Of a DNA stretch of 64,000 bases, positions 44,628-53,715 are shown piece after piece. A program made the translations under genes and the position numbers. The number at the start of each line of letters is the position of its first letter. The first letter of the stretch is position 1. This DNA is from Rhizobium sp. Root1212 (lineage in GTDB: Bacteria; Pseudomonadota; Alphaproteobacteria; Rhizobiales; Rhizobiaceae), in assembly GCF_001424985.1 (NCBI RefSeq), contig NZ_LMDA01000013.1, positions 1-64,000 on the forward strand, written 5' to 3'. The notes below the pieces were generated by a model that saw only the letters and a list, made by a program, of their open reading frames with translations, was not told where the DNA came from and searched no databases.

Positions 44628-45326
44628 TCACCAGACACCGGGAAGCAGGCGGAACCGGACCCGCCGTGCATAGTCGGCATAGTCCTCCAGCCCCGAGTGG
44701 AGCAGGGCATCCTCCCAGCGCGTGCGCAGGACAAGTATAGCGCCGGCGGCAGCCGCCGGCAGCAGCGCCCACCAGGAGCCGAGCGCTAGCGTAATCCCGG
44801 CGGACAGCATCAGCGCGCCGCTGTAGCCCGGATGGCGCACGAAGGCGTAGGGGCCGGAGGTGACGACGTGCTGGCCGCGCTCGCGCTGGAGGCGGACGCC
44901 GGGCTCGAAAAAGCGGTTGACCGCCTGCGCCCACGTGGTGACCGCGATGCCGGCGGCAAGCAGCCCGTAGCCCAGCACCACGATGGCGGACGGGACCGAC
45001 GACCAGGCCATTCTGCCGGCGTCGAGCGTGGCGAGCGGCACCTCCGCCACCATGGCGGGCAGCATCAGCAGGAGCAGCATCCGATCCCAGCGCTCCGTGC
45101 CGGGCTGAAAGCGGCTGCGTGCCCGGTAGATGATCGGATTCACGCGCTTGAGGATTAGGGCCGAGACCCCGAAGGCAGCAGCGAGAAAGCCGATGAAGAT
45201 CCAGCCCGGCGTCCAATCGAGACGCCCGATCGGCAGGAAGATGAGCGCCACCAAGGCCGCGGGCAGGCCGACGGCGTAGGCCAGCGCTTTCGCGCGCGAC
45301 ATAGGCTCCGGTTCGGTAATGGCCAT
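44628..45326 (-). CDS. ICMT/PEMT-like membrane methyltransferase
   Basis: 232-aa membrane protein with five to six helices and the isoprenylcysteine carboxyl methyltransferase-type C-terminal motif: VVTSGPYAFVRHPGYSGAL (RHPxY binds S-adenosylmethionine), then RTRWEDALLHSGLEDYADY. Bacterial members methylate lipids or unknown substrates. ATG 45326 has AAAGGAAG upstream. It ends in a strong terminator. Confidence 0.85.
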   Translation of the reverse strand: MAITEPEPMSRAKALAYAVGLPAALVALIFLPIGRLDWTPGWIFIGFLAAAFGVSALILKRVNPIIYRARSRFQPGTERWDRMLLLLMLPAMVAEVPLATLDAGRMAWSSVPSAIVVLGYGLLAAGIAVTTWAQAVNRFFEPGVRLQRERGQHVVTSGPYAFVRHPGYSGALMLSAGITLALGSWWALLPAAAAGAILVLRTRWEDALLHSGLEDYADYARRVRFRLLPGVW

Positions 45327-45602
45327 TCCGCTTCCTTTCGAGACGGTCAGGGGCGCCGCTGCAAGCGCCATTGCCCATCCTGGTTAGCACCAGCCGCGAG
45401 CTTCGCGCGCCGATGTCGGTTCCCTTGGCGGTGCGATAGGCGGGCATATTGATATGGATGTCGTCGCCGTCGGGATGTCATTCTCCGATCATTGCCACGC
45501 CGTCTCCGAACTCCACGACGCACACGCCCTCGGCGGCCTCGGCATCCTCGACCCTGACATGCCCACCCGGGAACGCATGGCTGTGGGAAAATGCGAAGCG
45601 TA

Positions 45603-46193
45603 TCAGCCCACCTGTTCGACCGACAGAGAACCTTGCGGCAGAGGTTGAATCAGTGACTTTGCCGGTATCGAGGGATTGAGCCAACCAGCCCAGGCCCTTC
45701 GCTCGAGGATGACGATCTGGCGATCATGGTAGGGAGCGATGTCGGGTCCGGGCGGCATGGTGAGCATCGTGAAGGCCTGGCCGACGTCATCGGTCTCACG
45801 CCAGACGCCCGCGATCGCGAAAATCGGCTCGCCGACCTTTTTGAACATCCATTTGTCTTTGCGCTTCTTTTTTGGATCTTCCGGGGTCGTGAACTCGAAG
45901 AAGGCGTCGGCGACAATGAGGCATCGGTTGGCAGTAAACTCGCGGCCCTCCGCGCGTAAATTGTAGACCGGCTTCCTGGTCGGGCTTGGCCAACTCCATC
46001 GCCGCTGAACGAGTTCGCCTGAACCTCGCTCGCCCTCGACGGTTCGGACGATCGGCGCCGTGTCGGTGATCTTGATGTCCTCGCGCGGCTCGATGTTCGG
46101 CCGTCCTTCCGGAAACCGGATCTTGATTCTCACCTGCTCGAATTCCTCGATGACCGATGCAAGCTCGACCATCAGCCGATAATCGTTGCACAT
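45603..46193 (-). CDS. SRAP-domain protein (YedK/HMCES type)
   Basis: 196-aa SRAP protein that forms a covalent thiazolidine with abasic sites in single-stranded DNA through Cys2 (MCNDYRLM). Other active-site elements are RPNIEPRED, YNLRAEG, ANRCLIVADAFFEF and the late His in IAPYHDRQIVIL. Full length with a short variable tail. In the same island as the ExoIII homologue and three error-prone polymerase genes, fitting a role in protecting abasic sites during damage replication. Confidence 0.92.
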   Translation of the reverse strand: MCNDYRLMVELASVIEEFEQVRIKIRFPEGRPNIEPREDIKITDTAPIVRTVEGERGSGELVQRRWSWPSPTRKPVYNLRAEGREFTANRCLIVADAFFEFTTPEDPKKKRKDKWMFKKVGEPIFAIAGVWRETDDVGQAFTMLTMPPGPDIAPYHDRQIVILERRAWAGWLNPSIPAKSLIQPLPQGSLSVEQVG

Positions 46194-46296
46194 GGCTCCT
46201 CCGAATGGCCAACATCGTCACTGCGTCGCGGCCTATGTATTGGCAATGTAAGGCATCTCGGGCGGATTTCGACCTGTAGCGTGAACCGCTGGAGAT

Positions 46297-47385
46297 CTAC
46301 ATCTGCAGCTCGAGCTGAGCCGCCGCGGTTTCCTCGTCATCGATTAAGGACGAAAGCGTGATGCCGAGCAAGCGGATGCCTTTGGCGGTCGGGAACAGGG
46401 GATTGAGAAGCAATTGCCCGACGGCTGCAAGCTCCTCTATCGTAGCGATCGGCGGTGCGGTCGTTTTGCTACGTGTGATGATCTGAAAGTCGGCATATTT
46501 GACCTTGAGTGTCACGGTTCGCCCATGAAGTCCCCTGGCCTCGCAATGGCGCCAGACCTTGGCGGCAAGCGGCATAATTTCGGCGCGGGCAGCTTCGAGA
46601 TCGAATATGTCGATCATGAATGTGTCCTCGGCGCCGACGGACTTGCGCGGGCGGTCCGGTTGCACGTCCCGATGATCGATGCCGCGGGAAATGTTGTAGT
46701 ACCAGATTCCCGATTTTCCGAACTGCTCCTGCAGAAAGGAGAGTGATTTGGCCTTCAGGTCCGCACCGGTCAGAATTCCAAGCCGCTCCATTTTTGCCGC
46801 AGTCGCCGGTCCGACGCCGTGGAATTTCTTCACTGCTAGGGCCTCGACGAAGGTCGGCCCGTTTTTGGGCGTGATGACAGCCTGACCGTTCGGCTTGTTG
46901 AGGTCGGAGGCCATCTTGGCGAGGAATTTACAATAGGAAATACCGGCCGAAGCGTTGAGCCCGGTGACCTCGTTGATACGCGCCCGGATTACAGTGGCGA
47001 TATCGGTCGCGACAGGGATATCCTGCTTGTTGTGGGTCACATCGAGATAGGCTTCATCAAGCGACAGTGGCTCGATCAGATCGGTATGTTCGGCGAATAT
47101 CTCCCGGATTTGAGCCGAAACGGCGCGGTAGACATCAAAGCGGGGTGAAACGAAGATCAGGTCCGGGCAGCGCCGTTTGGCCGTCACCGAGGGAAGGGCA
47201 GATCGAACGCCGAAGGCGCGCGCCTCATAGCTCGCCGCGGCAACGACACCGCGCTCCGCCGCGCCACCGACGGCGACAGGTCTGCCCCGCAGTTCCGGAT
47301 TGTCGCGCTGCTCGACCGATGCATAGAAGGCATCCATGTCGACATGGATGATCTTTCTCGTCGGCGTACCGTCGTCCTCGCTCAT
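46297..47385 (-). CDS. dinB: DNA polymerase IV (Y family)
   Basis: 362-aa translesion polymerase. Catalytic acids are in IIHVDMDAFYASVEQRD and SLDEAYLDV, followed by YCKFLAKMASDLNKPNGQ, FHGVGPATAAKME and the little-finger domain. ATG 47385 begins one base after the stop of the helicase gene and has GGAAG upstream; longer readings run through the helicase. So it is the second gene of a helicase-dinB operon under the LexA box at 49525. No canonical C-terminal clamp motif is obvious (ends AAQLELQM). Confidence 0.92.
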   Translation of the reverse strand: MSEDDGTPTRKIIHVDMDAFYASVEQRDNPELRGRPVAVGGAAERGVVAAASYEARAFGVRSALPSVTAKRRCPDLIFVSPRFDVYRAVSAQIREIFAEHTDLIEPLSLDEAYLDVTHNKQDIPVATDIATVIRARINEVTGLNASAGISYCKFLAKMASDLNKPNGQAVITPKNGPTFVEALAVKKFHGVGPATAAKMERLGILTGADLKAKSLSFLQEQFGKSGIWYYNISRGIDHRDVQPDRPRKSVGAEDTFMIDIFDLEAARAEIMPLAAKVWRHCEARGLHGRTVTLKVKYADFQIITRSKTTAPPIATIEELAAVGQLLLNPLFPTAKGIRLLGITLSSLIDDEETAAAQLELQM

Positions 47386-47386
47386 G

Positions 47387-49456
47387 TCACTTCCACATCG
47401 ATCGCATGCGCGCGCCGACGTCGATTCGGATCTGCCTTGCGCTCCGCTCGCTGGCGGCGGCCGAGACCTTCGGCCAACTCGTCGCCTCAAAGAATTGGAG
47501 GAGGGTGGCCGGTATGAAGCGCGTCCGCGATGCATAGACATGGCGATCGCCCTGGGCATTCTGGCCGTGCGTGAAAAACCGTTGCGGCGTCACCAGGGCA
47601 AGATTGTCACGCGCCCGCGTCATGCCAACATAGAGCAGACGCCGCTCCTCTTCCAACTCCGCGGTTGTTCCCACGCCGAGATCAGATGGAATGCATCCAT
47701 CCACCACGTTGAGCATGAACACGGAACGCCACTCCTGCCCCTTGGCGGAATGGATCGTCGAGAGTATCAGATAGTCCTCGTCGAGTAGGGGCACACCGGC
47801 CTGGTCGCTAGTGGCATCTGGCGGATCGAGCGTCAGTTCCGTGAGGAAGCGTTCGCGGCTCGGATAACCGCCGGCGATCTGCTCGAGCTGTATAAGGTCG
47901 GCTTTTCGGGTATCGGCATCTTCATGGATGCGATCGAGATGCGGCTCGTACCAAAGACGCGCCAGCCCGATCTCCCCGGGCCATCCGCCTTCGGATTTCC
48001 GGAGACTGGCGAGCAGGTCGACGAAAGCCGGCCAGTCGTCACCCGTCCTGGGCGGCGGCGGGATCTCCGCAAGCGACTGGAGCGGCTCTGGGTCGATGGC
48101 GATCGTGTCGAGGATTTTGCCCGCCGTCTGTGGCCCGATGCCGGGCAGCATCTGGAGAAGGCGGAACCCGGCGACGCGGTCGCGTGGGTTCTGGGCAAAA
48201 CGCAAGGTGGCGAGCAGGTCTTTCACATGCGCGCTGTCGAGAAACTTCAGGCCGCCGAACTTCACGAAGGGAATGTTGCGGCGGGTAAGTTCGACTTCCA
48301 GCACGCCGCTGTGGCTCGACGTTCGGAAGAGGGCGGCTTGCTGCTTCAAGGGTATGCCGACCTCGCGGTTCGCCAGCACCTGTTCGACGATGTAATTCGC
48401 TTGGTCGGTCTCGTCCTTGACGGTCACAAGCATCGGCCGCTGCTCGGATTGTCGGTCCGTCCAGAGGTTCTTGGTAAAGCGCTCGCGGGCGAGATCGATC
48501 ACCCCATTGGCCGCGGCCAGGATCGGCTGGGTCGAACGATAGTTGCGATCGAGCGTGATGACGTCGGCTGGCTTCGGTGAGAATTCTTTGGGGAAATCGA
48601 GGATGTTGCGAACCGTTGCCGCACGAAAGGAATAGATCGACTGGGCATCGTCTCCAACCACTGTAAGTCCGTAGCCGCCGGGCTTGAGTCTCATCAGGAC
48701 CGAGGCCTGCAGGCGGTTCGTGTCTTGATATTCATCGACAAGCACATGATCGAAACGGCCACCGATATCGTCGGCAAGTTCTGGGTCGGACATGACCTGC
48801 ACCCAGTAGAGCAGCAAGTCGTCGTAATCGAGCACGTTCTGCGCCTGCTTTGCCTCGACATAAGCGGCGAAAAGTTGCTTCAATTGCTCCTCCCAGCCGA
48901 GCACATAAGGATAGGCCGACCTCAGGACCTCGTTGATGGAACTCTCGGAGTTGACCGCGCGGGAGTAGATGGCCAGGCAGGTGCCCTTGGTCGGAAACCG
49001 ACTTTCCATCTTGGAGAAGCCAAGTTCATGGCGAACGAGGTTCATCAGATCGGCACTGTCCTCACGGTCATGGATCGTGAAGTCGACATTGAGCCCGATC
49101 TGCTCGGCATACATACGCATAAGCCGCGCGCCGATGCCATGGAAGGTGCCGGCCCACGCCAACGCGTGGGTCATGACGTCGGCGTTGTCGCCGAGCACCT
49201 GCCGGCAGACGCGCTCGACGCGGCGTCCCATCTCGGACGCGGCCCGGCGCGAAAACGTCATCAGCAGGATGCGACGTGGGTCGGCGCCATTGAGGATGAG
49301 ATGGCCGACACGGTGGGCCAGTGTATTGGTCTTCCCGGAGCCGGCGCCGGCGATGATCAGTAGCGGACCACCGATCTTGCCGTCAGGCAGACCGATCCCG
49401 TGTTCGACCGCCTCACGCTGCCGATCATTGAGTTTGTCCAGGTATGTTGTCTGCAT
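47387..49456 (-). CDS. UvrD/Rep-family superfamily 1 helicase
   Basis: 689-aa 3'-5' DNA helicase. Q-motif LNDRQREAVEHG, Walker A AGAGSGKT (residues 36-43), MTFSRRAASEM, Walker B LVDEYQDTN, VGDDAQSIYSFRAA, LDRNYRST, STIHSAKGQEW and LLYVGMTRARDNL. Shorter than chromosomal UvrD, probably an accessory paralogue. Operon with dinB, and a LexA box 69 bp before its start, so SOS-induced. Likely clears or unwinds DNA during damage replication. Confidence 0.93.
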   Translation of the reverse strand: MQTTYLDKLNDRQREAVEHGIGLPDGKIGGPLLIIAGAGSGKTNTLAHRVGHLILNGADPRRILLMTFSRRAASEMGRRVERVCRQVLGDNADVMTHALAWAGTFHGIGARLMRMYAEQIGLNVDFTIHDREDSADLMNLVRHELGFSKMESRFPTKGTCLAIYSRAVNSESSINEVLRSAYPYVLGWEEQLKQLFAAYVEAKQAQNVLDYDDLLLYWVQVMSDPELADDIGGRFDHVLVDEYQDTNRLQASVLMRLKPGGYGLTVVGDDAQSIYSFRAATVRNILDFPKEFSPKPADVITLDRNYRSTQPILAAANGVIDLARERFTKNLWTDRQSEQRPMLVTVKDETDQANYIVEQVLANREVGIPLKQQAALFRTSSHSGVLEVELTRRNIPFVKFGGLKFLDSAHVKDLLATLRFAQNPRDRVAGFRLLQMLPGIGPQTAGKILDTIAIDPEPLQSLAEIPPPPRTGDDWPAFVDLLASLRKSEGGWPGEIGLARLWYEPHLDRIHEDADTRKADLIQLEQIAGGYPSRERFLTELTLDPPDATSDQAGVPLLDEDYLILSTIHSAKGQEWRSVFMLNVVDGCIPSDLGVGTTAELEEERRLLYVGMTRARDNLALVTPQRFFTHGQNAQGDRHVYASRTRFIPATLLQFFEATSWPKVSAAASERSARQIRIDVGARMRSMWK

Positions 49457-49524
49457 GTCCGCCGTGCCGCTTCGAAGTCCGCCCTAGAGTTTAGATGGGG
49501 CATCGAACGGTTATAAACGACTGT

Positions 49525-49539
49525 GAACAAAATGGGAAC
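49525..49539 (-). promoter_or_regulatory. LexA SOS box of the helicase-dinB operon
   Basis: GAACAAAATGGGAAC on the plus strand (GTTC-N7-GTTC on the coding strand), an exact match to the alphaproteobacterial direct-repeat LexA site, 69 bp before ATG 49456. Confidence 0.85.
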
Positions 49540-49571
49540 TTGCCCCCAGGGCTTTTTCGCATCGAGGTGCG

Positions 49572-49917
49572 CTAGTCCCTGCGACGACATGCCAGAAGTG
49601 GTCCGGTAACGACAAGCATGGCAGGAAGCATTGCAAGTGAAAGGAGGGCGAACAAGGCGGCTAGAGGGAGTTTGCGCAAGAGCTTCATCGAGCCAAAAAA
49701 CGTCGAAGTCAGGGTTCTCGATGAAAAATCCGACAAACGTTGCTGCACTAATTGACGGCCAGTACCGCTCGCTAAAAAACCAGCCAATCTGAGCGATAAA
49801 AGTCGCAAGCGCCGGAGCGCCGAACAGCCGAAATAGCCATCCAAATGCTTCTATGAAAAAGTTGGAAACAGGATCCACTAAAACCTGCTTTTGCCGGGCA
49901 GCGGTTGCCAACTTCAT
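49572..49917 (-). pseudogene. Membrane protein gene with a poly-A frameshift
   Basis: From ATG 49917 it reads VDPVSNFFIEAFGWLFRLFG, FIAQIGWFFSERYWPS and FVGFFIENPDFDVF, then shifts out of frame at a run of six A (49695-49700, six T on the coding strand). With five, it continues GSMKLLRKLPLAALFALLSL and MLPAMLVVTGPLLACRRRD to a stop at 49572. The two halves give one protein of about 114 aa with three hydrophobic segments. This is either a real slip or a sequencing error. Family unknown. Confidence 0.5.
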
Positions 49918-50143
49918 GCTACCACAAATGAGCGATCATGCTCGTGAGACGGCCTCTAACTGCGGTGTATCCGCAATCTGGCATTGTCGGTCGCGTCGGC
50001 CTGAGGGTTTCGGTGCCTAGGCCAAGGGAAACATGTTGACAGAACCTACGCTCGGTCAGCACTGTCGCCAAGGCAAAGTTGACCCTCCCAACCCATTCTG
50101 CCAAGGAGTTTGCGATCCGTTTAGTCGCGCGAAAGATATCAAC

Positions 50144-50722
50144 ATGCAACATCACATCCAGTCCGTCGCGCTTGATCGTGCCGGCCGTTTGATTAATCAC
50201 GGTCCAACGGTGCTGGTCTCGGCGAGACATGACGGCGTCGAAAACGTGATGTCTGTTGCCTGGTGTTGCGGCCTGGATTTCGATCCGCCCAAGCTAACGG
50301 TCGTGCTGGACAAGATCGCGCAGACCAGGATCTTGATCGAGCGCAGCGGGCAATTTGTCGTGCAGGTGCCGACGATCGATCAGGTCGTGCTGACCAACAC
50401 GCTCGGTACGACAAGCTTGCACGACGATCCGGGCAAACTTGCTCACTCTGGTGCACCCCTGTTCGAGATTCCTGGACACGACATGCCGTTCGTAGGCGGA
50501 TGCGCCGCATGGCTGGCGTGCAGGGTTATCCCCGAACCTCACGTGCAGAATGAATACGACTTGTTCGTTGCCGAGGTGACGGCGGCGTGGGCCGATGACC
50601 GCGTATTTCGAAACGGCCGATGGCACTTCGAGACGGCCGACCCCAGGTTTCGGACCATTCATCACGTCGCAGGCGGACATTTCTACGCGATCGGGGAAGC
50701 CCGAAACGCCAGCGATCCGTAA
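50144..50722 (+). CDS. Flavin reductase-like FMN-binding protein
   Basis: 192-aa protein of the flavin reductase domain family (split barrel, FMN binding): VLVSARHDGVENVMSVAWCC, then LTVVLDKIAQTRILIERSGQ and GTTSLHDDPGKLAHSG. It transfers electrons from NAD(P)H to flavin or acts as an oxidoreductase; the partner is not visible. ATG 50144 has a weak GAAAG site, but the family start fits. It is placed between the SOS operons without a clear link. Confidence 0.85.
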   Translation: MQHHIQSVALDRAGRLINHGPTVLVSARHDGVENVMSVAWCCGLDFDPPKLTVVLDKIAQTRILIERSGQFVVQVPTIDQVVLTNTLGTTSLHDDPGKLAHSGAPLFEIPGHDMPFVGGCAAWLACRVIPEPHVQNEYDLFVAEVTAAWADDRVFRNGRWHFETADPRFRTIHHVAGGHFYAIGEARNASDP

Positions 50723-50745
50723 TACTCTCTACAAAGGTCGCCGGA

Positions 50746-51060
50746 TCAGGGGTTCTGCAGTTGCTGGCGCCGATATTCCAGATGGCCGTGCTCTTCATCG
50801 AGCAGTCGAGCATAATTGGAGAGCAGATCTCCAATATGGATTAGCGGCAATTCCGGAGCATCGCCGTCATCCGGCTTCAATAGAACCTCACCGCCATCGA
50901 CCACGCACAGGTATTCACCCACCAGCTTCCGCTCGGCATCGCAAAACTGCATGCGTGAGACTATCGCTGTCATCTCGACTTCCTCGTCCGAGACGCCAAA
51001 CAACGTGCTGTCCATTCGTTCAAGTCGCTTCTCTTCAAAGGAAACAATTGTCCCGGTCAT
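50746..51060 (-). CDS. Conserved-looking small protein, unknown
   Basis: 104 aa: MTGTIVSFEEKRLERMDSTL, then SRMQFCDAERKLVGEYLCVV and the tail LEYRRQQLQNP. Acidic, soluble, without known motif. ATG 51060 has GGAGG upstream; longer in-frame readings are antisense to the imu leader region. It may be divergently expressed from the imuABC promoter region. Confidence 0.6.
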   Translation of the reverse strand: MTGTIVSFEEKRLERMDSTLFGVSDEEVEMTAIVSRMQFCDAERKLVGEYLCVVDGGEVLLKPDDGDAPELPLIHIGDLLSNYARLLDEEHGHLEYRRQQLQNP

Positions 51061-51530
51061 GGCCGGTCCTCCTTCTTCAACCATAGCGCGGCCTCGACCA
51101 GACAGAAAACCGGGTTTGGCATTGATCCGTATTGGCATCGGCCTGCATGCGAGCGCAACCGCCGACAAAGCGTCGACGAGTGCATGAAGCTTGTGCTTGT
51201 GCCGACATCCAGCATGAAAGCCTTCCGGTCGAACTCGCGGTATCGTGGACAGGGCGTACATACGACCGAGATGACGGACGCGCGACCTCTGTCAGCGCCG
51301 GATATTCAACATAGGTATTTTTTCTCATCGATGACATTTTGTTTGCCTGTGGACGATATCTCGTTAGGCGATTGAATCTCTTCGAGCTTCCCGTCCGGAG
51401 TTGGTGTGGACGACAAAGCCGGTTCCTCCACTCGGCCATAGGGCCACATTGACTCCCATAACAATAAGGAACAAAAAGGGAACATACTCCCTTTCAAACC
51501 TGAAGAAAACCGATTTCGGTCCTGATCCAC
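51061..51530. other. Divergent 470-bp leader with the imu promoter
   Basis: Contains the LexA box at 51469-51483 and AT-rich DNA around it. No gene is recognised; frames opposite to the leader lack ribosome sites. Confidence 0.4.
51469..51483 (+). promoter_or_regulatory. LexA SOS box of imuA-imuB-dnaE2
   Basis: GAACAAAAAGGGAAC, exact GAAC-N7-GAAC, 48 bp before ATG 51531. It has nearly the same core as the site before the helicase gene (GAACAAAATGGGAAC). Confidence 0.88.
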
Positions 51531-52283
51531 ATGTCGTACGCCAACCCTGTCATATCGGAGCTACGAGATCGAATTGCCTCTCTCGGATGCAGCTACGGAA
51601 AACGCGCCACATACCTGCCATTCGGGGTCTCCGAGATCGACGCTGTTCTACCGGGCGGGGGTATGGGTTACGGCTGTCTGCATGAGGTGGCAGGGGGTGG
51701 GGGAGGGACCGTCGATGGAGCGGCAGCAGCCCTGTTCGTGGCGGGCATCGTCGCCCGGTCGCACGGCAAGGTTCTCTGGTGCATGACGCGCCCGGACCTG
51801 TTTTTCCCTGCGGTAGCTCAGGCAGGGCTCCATCCGGACCGCGTCGTCTTCTGCGAAAGCGACCGAGAGGAGGAGGCGCTGTCGGCCATGGAGGAGGGGC
51901 TGTCCTTTGGAGGGCTTGCCGCCGTGGTCGGCGAACTGGTGCGTTTGCCAATGAACGCCTCCCGGCGCCTGCAACTCGCTGCGGAGAAGACCGGGGCCAT
52001 GGGTATCGTTCTGAGGCGATGGCGGCGACAGAACGAGGCTTCGGACTATGGACAGCCGACGGCCTCGACGACGCGGTGGCGCATCAGCACCCTGCCGTCG
52101 GAGAGACTGCCCGTGGCGGGCGTCGGGAGGGCGCGCTGGCTGGCGGAACTGATGCGCGTGAAAGCGGGCGCATGCGCCGAATTTGAAATTGGAGCCCCCG
52201 ATGCCAAGGGTCGTGTCTGTCTACTTCCCACAGCTCCCGGCCGAGCGGATCAGACGGCACGCTGGAGAAACCTTGCCGGCTGA
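51531..52283 (+). CDS. imuA: ImuA, mutasome accessory protein
   Basis: 250-aa ImuA, a distant RecA/SulA-like protein of the inducible mutasome. Fold markers are YLPFGVSEIDAVLPGGGMGY, CLHEVAGGGGGTVDGAAAAL, VLWCMTRPDLFFPAVAQAGL and the C-terminal [13 protein letters not shown]. The Walker A Lys is absent, as usual for ImuA. First gene of the operon; imuB starts 83 bp before its end. Confidence 0.92.
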   Translation: MSYANPVISELRDRIASLGCSYGKRATYLPFGVSEIDAVLPGGGMGYGCLHEVAGGGGGTVDGAAAALFVAGIVARSHGKVLWCMTRPDLFFPAVAQAGLHPDRVVFCESDREEEALSAMEEGLSFGGLAAVVGELVRLPMNASRRLQLAAEKTGAMGIVLRRWRRQNEASDYGQPTASTTRWRISTLPSERLPVAGVGRARWLAELMRVKAGACAEFEIGAPDAKGRVCLLPTAPGRADQTARWRNLAG

Positions 52284-53715
52284 CAAGCCGCTGGTCGTGA
52301 TTGCCCGCAGCGGTTCGAAGCGCTGGATCTCCAGCGCCGATCCGATAGCTCGGCAAGTTGGTCTCAGGATCGGCATGTCTGCCAGCAAGGCGCAAGCCAT
52401 GGTCACAGACCTCCTGATGGTCGATGCTGCACCGGCGGAGGACGCGGCTGCGCTCGAACGGTTGGCACTCTGGGCTCTCCGGCAATATAGCCCGGTCGTC
52501 GCAATCGATGGCGCTGACGGTCTCGTCATCGATACCGAAGGCGCGGATCATCTGCATGGCGGGGAAGAGCTGCTCGTCTCCGGCCTCATCAACCGGCTGC
52601 GCGGTCGCGGACTAACGGCGCGTGCCGCTGTCGCAGACACATGGGGCGCCTCGCATGCGCTCGCCCGCTTGCTGGCGGTGGAAACGACAGTTGTGTCGGC
52701 GGGTGAGGTGAAGAAGGCGGTCATGGGCCTGCCGACTATGGCGCTTCGGCTGCCGGCGGAAACCGTACAGGGGCTGCGGGTCCTCGGCATCGACACGGTT
52801 GGCCAGCTGTCTACCATGCCGCGCGCGCCGTTGACGCTGCGGTTCGGGACGGAACCGGCGCGAAGGCTCGATCAGATGTTCGGCTGTGTCGCCGAACCGA
52901 TCGAGCCGATCCGCACGCCTGAACTTGTCGAGGTCGCCAAGAATTTTGCCGAACCGATCGGTGCGCCCGAGACCATCGCCAAATATGTGCGGCGGCTGGT
53001 CGGGCAGCTTTCGGCCCGGCTGGCGGAAAACGGCCTGGGTGCGCGGCGCTGCGACCTCTTCATCCATCGCGTCGACAACACGCGCCAGCATCTCCGCGCC
53101 GGACTTGCCAAGCCGGTCCGCGATCCGGCGCGCCTGTCGAAACTGCTCTGCGACCGGGTCGAGACGATCGACCCCGGCTTCGGCATCGAGAAGCTGGTTC
53201 TGGTCGCCGTGTTTGCCGAGCCGCTAGAGGAACGTCAGGTCACCTCCTCGCTGATCGAGGCTGAGGTTGCCGACATCACGCCTCTGGTCGACATTCTCGG
53301 AAACCGAGGCCACCGGCTGTTCCGTGTCGCGCCCGTCGCCTCCGATGTGCCGGAGCGTTCGGTCCGGCGCATCGCCGCGACCGCGCCGGATATTGGCGAG
53401 GCCTGGGCCGTGAAATGGCCGCGGCCGACGCGGCTCTTCGCAAACCCGGAGCGTATCGAGGTCATCGCGCTTTTGCCGGATCAACCGCCGGCGGTGTTCA
53501 CCTGGCGTGGCAAGAGGCGCAAGGTCATGCGCGCCGACGGGCCGGAGCGCATTTTCGGCGAATGGTGGCGCCGGCCGCGCGAGTTCCAGGCGGTCAGGGA
53601 CTATTTCGTGGTCGAAGACGAGCTTGGCGAGCGTTACTGGCTCTATCGCGCCGGGGACGGCATCGATCCGGAAACAGGCTCGCACCTCTGGTTCGTGCAT
53701 GGGGTGTTCGGATGA
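52201..53715 (+). CDS. imuB: ImuB, catalytically dead Y-family protein
   Basis: 504-aa Y-family polymerase relative that organises the mutasome and contacts the clamp. The palm acids of active enzymes are missing: the DxD region reads [12 protein letters not shown], and the SLDE site [13 protein letters not shown]. The remainder is family-typical ([53 protein letters not shown]). ATG 52201 has TTGGAG upstream; a TTG/ATG 18 bp before is possible. Its last bases overlap dnaE2 (ATGA). Confidence 0.93.
   Translation: MPRVVSVYFPQLPAERIRRHAGETLPADKPLVVIARSGSKRWISSADPIARQVGLRIGMSASKAQAMVTDLLMVDAAPAEDAAALERLALWALRQYSPVVAIDGADGLVIDTEGADHLHGGEELLVSGLINRLRGRGLTARAAVADTWGASHALARLLAVETTVVSAGEVKKAVMGLPTMALRLPAETVQGLRVLGIDTVGQLSTMPRAPLTLRFGTEPARRLDQMFGCVAEPIEPIRTPELVEVAKNFAEPIGAPETIAKYVRRLVGQLSARLAENGLGARRCDLFIHRVDNTRQHLRAGLAKPVRDPARLSKLLCDRVETIDPGFGIEKLVLVAVFAEPLEERQVTSSLIEAEVADITPLVDILGNRGHRLFRVAPVASDVPERSVRRIAATAPDIGEAWAVKWPRPTRLFANPERIEVIALLPDQPPAVFTWRGKRRKVMRADGPERIFGEWWRRPREFQAVRDYFVVEDELGERYWLYRAGDGIDPETGSHLWFVHGVFG

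Noticed and set aside
44149-45447. 432-codon minus-strand frame over the methyltransferase-like gene and its terminator
   Set aside because: It reads through the strong terminator and into xthA in another frame; Arg/Gly/Pro-rich peptide typical of a GC shadow.
45449-45679. Small frames on both strands between the methyltransferase-like gene and the SRAP gene
   Set aside because: The plus-strand reading overlaps the SRAP 3' end in antisense and the minus-strand reading starts inside SRAP; neither has a ribosome site.
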